Shown one piece after another: positions 9,801 through 16,590 of a stretch of 64,000 bases of DNA (positions are counted from its first letter, which is position 1; every line of letters begins with the position of its first letter). The position numbers and the translations under genes were made by a program. The stretch is from the NCBI RefSeq assembly GCF_014201805.1, contig NZ_JACHFK010000005.1, positions 236,001 to 300,000 on the forward strand. Reading direction: 5' to 3'. The stretch is from Deinococcus metalli (GTDB lineage: Bacteria; Deinococcota; Deinococci; Deinococcales; Deinococcaceae). The notes under the pieces are model-generated. The model was not told the DNA's origin. It ran no database searches and saw only the letters and a list, made by a program, of their open reading frames with translations.

Positions 9801-10103
9801 GGCACGTCGGAGCGGGCGCTGCTGCGGGTCGATCCGACGCTGAAGGCCACCGACCTGACCCTGCGGCCCTTCAACGCCCTGCCGAGCCAGGTGGTGCAGG
9901 TCCGCGCCACGGTCTACGGCGCGTCCGGCCGGGTAACGCTGCGGGATGAAGACGGCCGGACGGTCCTGTTGACGGCGGACAGCGATCAGAGCTACTTCGC
10001 AGACGTTCAGGCCAGCACGCAGCCTGGAGAGCACACGCTGGCCTTGATGGTCGGAGACCGGCAGGTAGCGCAGGCCACCTACGTGGTGATCGGTCGGCCG
10101 TGA
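6816..10103 (+). CDS. Usher-like or surface beta-barrel protein with adhesin-type domains
   Basis: A 1095-residue exported protein. By eye: signal peptide about 1-33; two NEW3/CARDB-like beta domains about 40-240 (QPGGFVSLPVKVGG; VRPGEHRTFTAQVTNTGNAP); a Pro/Gly-rich linker about 250-293; a long region of short amphipathic beta strands about 294-725 that resembles an outer-membrane barrel (ALGVNVSETVRVTLSAQRSG); an SdrD-B/usher-plug-like segment about 731-800 (FLDTNRNGTRDAGEEP); a carboxypeptidase-regulatory-like beta domain about 826-900; and Ig-like beta regions to the end. The barrel plus DxNxNGxxDxGE layout recalls FimD-type ushers, but the N-terminal domain differs from the classical usher. 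Confidence 0.65.
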   Translation: MPPSPRVLSPGRVLATGLLLGVAGLPGNWSAAQVASASAEQTEVQPGGFVSLPVKVGGATSGLYTVEAALPPGWTLLSDSVQLGGGAPALLSVYVPEDAVAGAQELAFRLKSEDAHTLDVNARVTIPARPAFALDFPSSARVRPGEHRTFTAQVTNTGNAPDILALKVEGNATLSTQRLTLKPGESGTVHVAYVQQGQGNADSVTLSAVSSAAPDLRQEAILALDVGYAAAGSGPQLTWQVNVSPVVTYQSSAAPLASTADPAPGSSGEPPSATPTLPGLPGGPADAAGTATGSGPWYWGGGVSASVGGALSDYATGSAAYGVTRRMDGTLHDTGSAQVQWAGTSVTLNTQDSLSGVGLGVNYTRGDYTFGVNASRQAPVTPGDSAVYVVGGGVTHTSGVSVTAAQTFGAEHTTAFGVSWQRPLGAFAPSAGVYAVRRDDRWGTLITQGLGYENRALIARQTYSYDNLSGAQALNVKVTSRQVAPFGVSAAATVNNVQGVTTYALGGQVTYTPDDSFVTSVQAGYGSDGFSSRVAAAKTWLVGRTTLHLNTQATYRAGTPGADAQLTATVPAGAGEYVLRGLLGYREGAVVYGAGAGYTRGAFRVAGGAQVQGDGYTLTGSAAYLPTMGAQVGVDLKLSRTATGLAREVKGSVGYATDRWNAALIGGYTDSDAPGVTGAFLYGAALGVNVSETVRVTLSAQRSGTDTRVALGAAFSPGGALNTPDAVVRAFGGRNAGTAEILAFLDTNRNGTRDAGEEPAAIRLNVGPCEVTTDAQGRAQAQVRPGEYSVQLGDGVDAQYTLAALKPVTVPLKGTVQVLVPVQQTGVLQGQLRDDGGQPLAGVPITITGPSGGQSVVTDGEGRYRLSGLGFGAYTVTPLPDAAYYALPEPAAVQLDGTHALLTTDLVARALLDDQTLDTTGLEVALSLPDTSVPPGVQVPVVVSVTPDAERVTLDDPGLELKRSEGSSEWRGMLTVPADQQGPLEVQVTAWKGNSGTSERALLRVDPTLKATDLTLRPFNALPSQVVQVRATVYGASGRVTLRDEDGRTVLLTADSDQSYFADVQASTQPGEHTLALMVGDRQVAQATYVVIGRP

Positions 10104-10653
10104 CCCAGATCGCCGCGAGCAAGGGTTCTCATCCAGCCGTTCAGTAACAGACGGTTACCTGTCCTCCAGCGCGGACGAATGCGGTGCGGCAGGGCAGCCG
10201 CGTTCCTTCAGTCGTCACCCTATGATCGAGCGTGGTTGTTGCGCCGCTGAAAATGTCGTGTAGAAAGGCGTCGGCCGCCAGTGGTCCGGCACGTCGGATG
10301 GCACGCATCTCTGGTGCCGCTCCCGAATGACAGAGAGCAGAACGGCGTTCGTGACCCCGGAGTCATAATTCGTTCACTCATATGACATTCATCTTCTATG
10401 ACCCGACAGCGGATGGCAGGTTCGGGTGTCATCTGAGCTGGTCGGGACATTGGGGCGGTGATATTGTCGTCATGTAGGCAAGAATCACCGCCTGCACACC
10501 CTTTTCCCACAATGCAGAGCACAGCGACCCGACAGTCCGGTCGGCAGCGCGCACGTCCTGGATGACCGGGGGCGGCGCGCCGCCCCTGTCGGCTCGGCCG
10601 TCGAAGTGTGTCGATTCACAGCTCCTTCCTCCTTTCCCAGCAGGTGGCGACCG
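10104..10653. other. 550-bp intergenic region before the SARP-like regulator gene
   Basis: I see no supported gene. A 100-codon minus-strand frame (10220-10522) has no domain-like pattern. The region is less GC-rich around 10370-10460. A perfect 18-bp palindrome made only of G and C lies at 10569-10586, 67 bases before the next gene. Confidence 0.55.
10569..10586. promoter_or_regulatory. 18-bp perfect GC palindrome upstream of the SARP-like gene
   Basis: GGGGCGGCG joined directly to CGCCGCCCC. It could be an operator for autoregulation or a terminator stem, but has no loop and no T-tract. In so GC-rich a genome, chance is not excluded. Confidence 0.35.
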
Positions 10654-12876
10654 ATGTTCAGACTCAACCTTCTGGGACACGTGCACCTCACCAAGGACGA
10701 TGTCGTGGTGCCCCTGTCCCGCAAGGCGCTGGCCCTGATCACCTACCTGACGCTCGACGCCGCGCCGCACCACAGGGATCATCTGGCCGGACTGCTGTGG
10801 GAGAACGCCAAAGCCCTGCTGAATCTGCGCGTGGAACTCACCCGGCTGCGCCAGCAGGGCGTCGAGCTGTTCCCAGCCAGGCAGGCCATTCTGGACCTCC
10901 GTTTGCCCACGGATCTGGACCAGTGGGACGCTGCCGGCGCGCAGGTGCAGGGGAACGACGTTCCCACCTGGCTCGCCCAGCTCCACGATACGCCCCTGTC
11001 CGGCCTGGATGATCTGGGTTCGGGCGTGTTCCGGACGTGGTTGGACCATCAGCGTGACCAGATCGTTCGGAAGGTGGAGCGGCGGTCTTCGGTGACTGCC
11101 GCGCGTCTGCGCCGCCAGGGACAGGCCGAGGCGTCCGCCGCCATCTACGCGCGTGCGGCTGCGCTCGGCCTGGAACTCGGGACCGCGCCGCCCAGCGAGC
11201 CGCCGCCGGCCACCGTCGCCTCCAACGACTGGCCTCTGCAGACGGGTACATTCCGAGCGCTGCTGGGCTGTGCGCTGCTTGAACCGCAATGCGTGCTGGT
11301 ATGGGGCCAGCACGGGAGTGCGCGCACGCTGGTCACGGCGACCGCGGCCCTGGCTGGGTGGCACGCGGTTCAGCTGCAGTTCACCTCCAGCGAGGACGAC
11401 CTTCTGCATGCCGTCCTGCGTCACTTGATCGCTCCCCTTCCGGGTGCGGAACGCGCCACCCTGGAGGAGGCCATCACGGCGTCCACCAGCGCGCAGAACA
11501 TGATGCGCCTCGCCACGCTGCTGTCCCACCAGCCTCAGCCGGTGCTGCTCGCGCTGCATGACCTCTACGAGATGCCGCAGTGGTTGGGCCGCATGCTGAG
11601 CCTTCTGATGAACCTGCGCGTTCCGCTCATGCTGGTCGCCTCGCCCACCGCTGCCACTGCCCTGCATGGCGCGCCGCTGGCCCACACCGACTGGACCCGC
11701 GTGCACCAGTTGACCCTGCCGCCCCTGTCGACCGCCAGCGTCTACGCGCACCTGCGCGCCCGGCATCCTCATGATCAGCCCACGGTCCTGCGCAGCCATG
11801 CGAGCCAGATCGCGCAGCTCAGCGAGGGCTGGGTGCCCTACGTGGACGCGCTGCTGGACGCTCCCACACTCACGCCCCGGGTGCCGCAGAACCTCAGCAC
11901 CCGCATCCGGGCACAGTACGGGCACCTCGACCCCGGCCTGCGCCGCCGGCTCTCGATGTTGGCGCAGGTGCAGGACCAGTTCACGCTGCCTGTGGCCGTG
12001 GGCCTGCTGGGCGAGGACGCCGCAGCGACCGTCCACGCGGCCCTGGCCCTGGGCATCCTGACGCACGCGGCTCCGCGCGAGCAGCTCCGGTTCCCCGAGT
12101 TGGAGGGCACACACGATGACGCCGACTCCCGGCTGGTGTTCCGCAGTGAGGTCGAGCGGGTGGCGCTGGCCGGCGCCCTGTCTCCAGCCGAACGGCAGGG
12201 TGTCCGGGAGGACCTGGCCAGGCTGCTCCTGGAAACGCGGCCCGGCATGGCCCTGTACTATGCCGGCCGCGTTCAGGACCCCGACCTGATTGCGCGGGCG
12301 CACGCCGCCCTGCCGGCCACGCGCGCCGTCAGCTGGCAGCGTGTCCACCCACACCGGGTGCTGCCGCCCGGCCGGGACCCCGCTGTCGACGCGGAGCGGC
12401 GCGAAGTCTGGACGCCCAACGGCTACCGCCTGTGCGCGCAGGGCGGGCGACTGGACGTGCTGCGCCGGGGGGCCAGCGCACCTCCGCCACCCCTGGAGAT
12501 CACGCTGGGACCCGTGCGGCCCGGACCGTGGAGTGTCACGCTGCGGCTGGACGTGTTCCGCGCGTCGGCGCGCGTGCAGGTGTCCACGCCGCCGTTTGCG
12601 GTCGGCCTGCAGGTGGCGGACGGCCCACTTCAGGCGTTCGCCCCGGACGTGACCGCGACCGCCATCGCCCGCACGTGTCCGCCGGCCCAGTACTTCGAGG
12701 GTCTACCCGTCGGAGAGGACGTGCAGCTCACCGGGCGCTGGGACGGCGCGCCCGGAACACTGACCCTGAGTTTCCAGGCCGTTGACCTGGCTTGCACCAT
12801 TCATGATCTGCGCTGGAACGGAGTGAATCTGCTGGCCAGCACGGCCGGCACGAGGGTGGGCTGCGCCGCCCACTGA
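10654..12876 (+). CDS. SARP/BTAD-type transcriptional regulator with degenerate P-loop
   Basis: A 740-residue protein. The N-terminus (about 1-95) matches the winged-helix and helical start of SARP-like regulators: LLGHVHLTKDDVVVPLSRKA, then LAGLLWENAKALLNLRVELTRLR. An ATPase-like middle follows (about 185-480), but its P-loop position reads GQHGSARTL and lacks the GKT/S lysine, so ATP hydrolysis is doubtful. The last 180 residues look beta-rich. The gene follows the secretion locus on the same strand and is its likely regulator, though it may act elsewhere. The ATG at 10654 begins the conserved domain. Confidence 0.7.
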   Translation: MFRLNLLGHVHLTKDDVVVPLSRKALALITYLTLDAAPHHRDHLAGLLWENAKALLNLRVELTRLRQQGVELFPARQAILDLRLPTDLDQWDAAGAQVQGNDVPTWLAQLHDTPLSGLDDLGSGVFRTWLDHQRDQIVRKVERRSSVTAARLRRQGQAEASAAIYARAAALGLELGTAPPSEPPPATVASNDWPLQTGTFRALLGCALLEPQCVLVWGQHGSARTLVTATAALAGWHAVQLQFTSSEDDLLHAVLRHLIAPLPGAERATLEEAITASTSAQNMMRLATLLSHQPQPVLLALHDLYEMPQWLGRMLSLLMNLRVPLMLVASPTAATALHGAPLAHTDWTRVHQLTLPPLSTASVYAHLRARHPHDQPTVLRSHASQIAQLSEGWVPYVDALLDAPTLTPRVPQNLSTRIRAQYGHLDPGLRRRLSMLAQVQDQFTLPVAVGLLGEDAAATVHAALALGILTHAAPREQLRFPELEGTHDDADSRLVFRSEVERVALAGALSPAERQGVREDLARLLLETRPGMALYYAGRVQDPDLIARAHAALPATRAVSWQRVHPHRVLPPGRDPAVDAERREVWTPNGYRLCAQGGRLDVLRRGASAPPPPLEITLGPVRPGPWSVTLRLDVFRASARVQVSTPPFAVGLQVADGPLQAFAPDVTATAIARTCPPAQYFEGLPVGEDVQLTGRWDGAPGTLTLSFQAVDLACTIHDLRWNGVNLLASTAGTRVGCAAH

Positions 12877-13158
12877 TGGCGGTCGCCTTGGCCCCTGGAG
12901 CCCCTGTCTTCGCCCGGTAGCGGCCAGTTCCACCGCGGTCAATGGTCGCGGGGTGAGTCCGCCGGGTCGTCACGCACGGCGGAACAGTTCCCGACGCCCG
13001 ATCTGGGGCATGATGGAGCAGCGTGGCAGGTCGCCGCAGGGCCCTGCCGGAATGCTGGATTGCCGCCGCTCCATACCGGAGCCGCCGGTCAGTCCCGTTC
13101 CCTCTCACCGAATGCCGCCGCCCGCGGCCCGCCCCTGCGGGCGTCACACAGGATGTCC

Positions 13159-14676
13159 ATGACTTCAACCCGAACCCCCTCCCGCTCCACTTCTACCCCC
13201 GACCAGACCCCGGCCGTGCGCGACTGGCGCGCCATGCTGGGCGACCGTACCCCCACGCCCGTGCAGGAGGGCGCGATTCCCGCCCTGCTGGCCGGCCGCG
13301 ACGTGATCACCACCGCCCGCACCGGCAGCGGCAAGACGCTGGCCTTCCTGATCCCGGCCGCCGCGCGCGGTATCGGGATGCGCCCGGTGCGCGGCATGCG
13401 CCCCGAGGTGCTGGTCGTGACGCCCACACGCGAACTGGCCGTGCAGATCCGCGACGTGGCCCGCGAACTGGGCATGACCGCCGGGCGCATCACGGGCGGC
13501 ATCACGCCCGGTCAGACGCGCACCGAGGCGACCGGCAAGGGCCTGATCGCGGGCACGCCGGGGCGCCTCAAAGACCTGATCACCCGGGGCGAACTCAGCC
13601 TCGCGGGGCTGCGCTACGTGGTGCTGGACGAGGCCGACGAGCTGCTGTCGCTGGGCTTCCTGCGCGACGTGGGCGACATCCTGCGCGCCGCCCAGACGCA
13701 GACCGGCTCCGGGCACGGCGGCGTGCACCTGCAACTCGCCATGGCCTCCGCGACGTTCCCCGCCGAGATCCGTGCGGTGGCCGAGCGCTTCATGGTGCGG
13801 CCTGAGCGCATCGACATCGCGCCCGCGCGGCACGCCGATGCTGACGCCAATAGCGCCGACATCATGGGCGGCGCGACCGGCGCCACGCACCTGCTGCTGA
13901 ACACCACCCGCGACGACGTGCTGAATGTGGCCGCGACCCACGCCCGCGACGCGCTGCGCGCGCCGGGCGGCTGCGTGGTGATCTTCTGCCGCACCAAGGC
14001 CCTGGTCAAACGCCGCGCCGAGCGCCTGAACGAGCTGATGCCCGGCGAAATCGTCAGCCCCCTGCAGGGCAACATGGACCAGAAGAAGCGCGAGCACACC
14101 ATGACGCTGCTGCGTGAGGGCAAGTCGCGCGTGCTGGTCGCCACCGACATCGCCGGGCGCGGCATCGACCTGCCGGAGGTGCGGCTGGTGATCCACATGG
14201 ACATCGCGTCCACGTCCGAGGACCACGTGCACCGTTCCGGCCGCACCGCGCGCGCCGGGCGGCCCGGCGTGAACCTCGTGCTGCTGATTCCCGAACAGCG
14301 CGGGCTGTGGCAGACGGTGCGCCGCGGCCTGCCCGAGGCCCTGCACCCGCCCCTGAGCCGCGAGGAAACGCAGATCGACCGCAGCATCCAGGAGAAACAG
14401 GGCCAGGGCAGCGGCGGGGGCCGGCAGGGCGGCGGGCACCAGCCGCGCGGGCAGGGCAGTGGTCACGGGCAGGGCGGCGCGCGTCCCCAGGGCCCGCAGA
14501 TTCAGGGAGCGGGACGGTCCGGCGGCGGATCGGCGTCCGGCAGAAGCGAGGGCGGCGAGCGGCGCGGTCAGTCCGGCGGCCAGGGCCAGCGCGGCGCCGG
14601 GGCTCCGGCGGGCACCGGGGCCGGGCGCGTCGGCCCGCAGCCCGCGCGTGGCCGCGGGGGACGCGGCCGCCGCTGA
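13159..14676 (+). CDS. DEAD-box ATP-dependent RNA helicase with Gly/Arg-rich tail
   Basis: A 505-residue RNA helicase for duplex unwinding in ribosome assembly or mRNA turnover. All core motifs are present: PTPVQEGAIPALLAG (Q motif), ARTGSGKT (I), PTRELAVQ (Ia), TPGRL (Ib), VLDEADE (II, DEAD), SATFP (III), VIFCRT (IV), ATDIAGRGIDLPEV (V) and HRSGRTARAG (VI). From about residue 410 the sequence is a low-complexity Gly/Gln/Arg tail typical of RNA-binding helicases. I chose the ATG at 13159, six bases after AGGA; the ATG at 13153 is the alternative. Confidence 0.93.
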   Translation: MTSTRTPSRSTSTPDQTPAVRDWRAMLGDRTPTPVQEGAIPALLAGRDVITTARTGSGKTLAFLIPAAARGIGMRPVRGMRPEVLVVTPTRELAVQIRDVARELGMTAGRITGGITPGQTRTEATGKGLIAGTPGRLKDLITRGELSLAGLRYVVLDEADELLSLGFLRDVGDILRAAQTQTGSGHGGVHLQLAMASATFPAEIRAVAERFMVRPERIDIAPARHADADANSADIMGGATGATHLLLNTTRDDVLNVAATHARDALRAPGGCVVIFCRTKALVKRRAERLNELMPGEIVSPLQGNMDQKKREHTMTLLREGKSRVLVATDIAGRGIDLPEVRLVIHMDIASTSEDHVHRSGRTARAGRPGVNLVLLIPEQRGLWQTVRRGLPEALHPPLSREETQIDRSIQEKQGQGSGGGRQGGGHQPRGQGSGHGQGGARPQGPQIQGAGRSGGGSASGRSEGGERRGQSGGQGQRGAGAPAGTGAGRVGPQPARGRGGRGRR

Positions 14677-14694
14677 TCTCGTCGTCCAGCACAG

Positions 14695-14731
14695 AACGAA
14701 TGCCCCGGGAATGATGTCCGGGGCGTTCGTT
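14695..14731. terminator. Bidirectional terminator, helicase / manA
   Basis: The left arm AACGAATGCCCCGG (14695-14708) and right arm CCGGGGCGTTCGTT (14718-14731) form a 14-bp stem with one G-T wobble and a 9-nt loop. T residues follow on the plus strand. It lies between convergent genes. Confidence 0.8.
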
Positions 14732-14738
14732 TCGTCCG

Positions 14739-15680
14739 TCAGCCCGGGCGCGCGACCAGGGCGCGGCCCTCGCCGTTCAGGTGGTACAGCCCCGTGCTCG
14801 CCGGCACCACGGCGGTCGCGTACTGCGGCAGCTCCAGCGAGTTCAGACCGGCCTCCAGCGTCAGGGTGCCCTCGACAGTCGTGACGATCTGAACTCGGCC
14901 CGCCGTGTCCTGGGCCTGCTCGCCCGGCACGCCGCGCAGCGTGAAGTACTCGCAGCTCACCAGTTCGCCCAGGCCCAGCGTGTCGTGCGCCGCGCGGAAG
15001 TCGCCCTGGGCGTGCGGGTCAGTCACGCGCACGGACTCCTCGAGGTGCAGCTTGCGTCCGGCGCTGGCGGGCCGGTCCCAGTCGTACACGCGGTAGGTGG
15101 TGTCCGACGCCTGCTGCACCTCGTACAGCAGCAGCCCCGGCCCCAGCGCGTGCAGCGTGCCCGCCGGGATGAAGATGGTGTCGCCCGCCACGACCTGTCG
15201 CCGCTGGCTGAGGTCCAGGATGTCGTGCCCGTGGCGGATCGCGGCGGCCAGCGCGTCCGGTGCGGTGCCCGGTACCACGCCCGCCAGCAGCTCGGCGTCC
15301 GGCGCGGCCCGCAGGATGTGCCACGCCTCGGTCTTGCCGCGCTCGCCCGGTCCGACCATCTCGCGCGCCTGTTCGTCGTTCGGGTGGACCTGCACGCTCA
15401 GCCAGTCGCGGCAGTCGAGCAGCTTGATCAGCAGCGGGAAGCCCGCCGAGGCGTCCAGGCCATCCCCCAGCAGCGCATCCGGGTGGGCGGCCATGATCTG
15501 GGCGACACTCTGCCCGGCCAGCGGCCCCGACGCCACGACGCTCTGACCGTCCGCGATCCACGCCTCGCCGATGGGGGTGCCGTCGGCGGCGGGCGGCGCG
15601 AGCAGGTCGCCGCCCCACACGCGCGGGTAGTAGCGGGGTGTCAGGGGCAGGAAGGCGGGCAGGGCATCCGGGGCAGTCAT
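14739..15680 (-). CDS. manA: Mannose-6-phosphate isomerase, type I
   Basis: A 313-residue cupin enzyme that interconverts fructose 6-phosphate and mannose 6-phosphate, feeding GDP-mannose and polysaccharide precursors. The zinc site is visible: LSVQVHPND near 95-103, KTEAWHIL near 116-123, and [13 protein letters not shown] near 169-181. It is of the short bacterial type. It lies next to the large glycan region but is divided from it by the direction and spacing of promoters. The leaderless -10 box TACCCT is six bases before the ATG. Confidence 0.93.
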   Translation of the reverse strand: MTAPDALPAFLPLTPRYYPRVWGGDLLAPPAADGTPIGEAWIADGQSVVASGPLAGQSVAQIMAAHPDALLGDGLDASAGFPLLIKLLDCRDWLSVQVHPNDEQAREMVGPGERGKTEAWHILRAAPDAELLAGVVPGTAPDALAAAIRHGHDILDLSQRRQVVAGDTIFIPAGTLHALGPGLLLYEVQQASDTTYRVYDWDRPASAGRKLHLEESVRVTDPHAQGDFRAAHDTLGLGELVSCEYFTLRGVPGEQAQDTAGRVQIVTTVEGTLTLEAGLNSLELPQYATAVVPASTGLYHLNGEGRALVARPG

Positions 15681-15686
15681 GCCCCC

Positions 15687-15692
15687 AGGGTA
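15687..15692 (-). promoter_or_regulatory. Leaderless -10 box of manA
   Basis: TACCCT on the minus strand is six bases upstream of the manA ATG. Confidence 0.6.
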
Positions 15693-15741
15693 CGGCAGGG
15701 GCGCGCGGCGGGCCGGGCGTCATCTTGATGGCGCAGGGGGG

Positions 15742-16590
15742 CTATCTGCTGTTCGCAGGCGTCCGGGTGGTCGCCCAGCCCTCGGCGGTGAGGGTGCCGC
15801 CCGGCACGTCGGCACGCAGCGCGGCGCGGGCGTTCACGGGGGTCACGGGCAGCGTCACGTTCCAGCCGTCCCGCGTGCCCTGCACGCTGAGTGCCTCGCC
15901 GTCGCCCACGCGGTTGCCGGCGCGGTCGGCCAGGGCGTCCACACGCCGCGCGGCGGTCCACTGAGCGCGGGCCGGAGGGCCGGGCAGCACGTCCACGTCC
16001 CCGACCTCGCCCGCCGCGTGGCCGGTCGTGGCGACGACGTGCATCAGGCCCGGCACGTGCCCGGTGGGCAGCCACGTCCAAGCGTACAGGTGCCGGGGCG
16101 TCATGTGGGCCGTCACGACTGTCCCGTCCGGCCGGGTGGAGCGGACCGTGACGAGCAGCGCGGCCACGTTGCCCTGGGCGTCCAGCGGGTGCAGCACCAG
16201 CGCGGGTGGACGGGGCCACGTGACCCGCACGGCGCGCGCCCCGATCTTGAGCTGCAGCGGCGTCACCGGCGGTCCCGGCACCCGCCGCAGTTCGCCGGTC
16301 ACGGCGCGCGGTCCCACCTGCACCCGGTACGGCGTGAGGCCGGCGCGGGCGTACGAGACGGTGAGCTGCGCGCTGCCCGGCCCGCTGCGGCCCTGCACGC
16401 GCCGGGTGCCGGCCGGCGTGAACAGCGTCACCGTGATCGGCACGCCGGCCGGCAGGCCCGGGGCGCTCACCAGGAAGGTCGTGGCCGTGTCGGTGGTGCC
16501 CACGTCCACGTGCGGCGCCGGGATGGCGGCGCCGGGCCGGCCGCACGCCGTCAGCAGCGCGCCCAGCACGACGATCAGCGCGCTCCTCAC
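15742..16590 (-). CDS. Predicted lipoprotein of glycan module A
   Basis: A 282-residue exported lipoprotein: the signal VRSALIVVLGALLTACGRPG has a lipobox LTAC with the acceptor cysteine at residue 16. The mature part is Pro/Val-rich and beta-like, with no recognised family. The GTG start overlaps the stop of the upstream giant membrane protein by four bases (GTGA), so it belongs to the same transcript. It seems to be a diverged paralogue of the lipoprotein at 22157-23116: both hold a segment of the form LDAxGxxxxxxxVTV/L followed by similar beta units, and both follow a giant membrane protein in the same way. Confidence 0.7.
   Translation of the reverse strand: MRSALIVVLGALLTACGRPGAAIPAPHVDVGTTDTATTFLVSAPGLPAGVPITVTLFTPAGTRRVQGRSGPGSAQLTVSYARAGLTPYRVQVGPRAVTGELRRVPGPPVTPLQLKIGARAVRVTWPRPPALVLHPLDAQGNVAALLVTVRSTRPDGTVVTAHMTPRHLYAWTWLPTGHVPGLMHVVATTGHAAGEVGDVDVLPGPPARAQWTAARRVDALADRAGNRVGDGEALSVQGTRDGWNVTLPVTPVNARAALRADVPGGTLTAEGWATTRTPANSR

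Noticed and set aside
10220..10522. A 100-codon minus-strand frame in the gap before the SARP-like gene.
   Set aside because: No ribosome site, promoter box or recognisable fold; composition is random-like.
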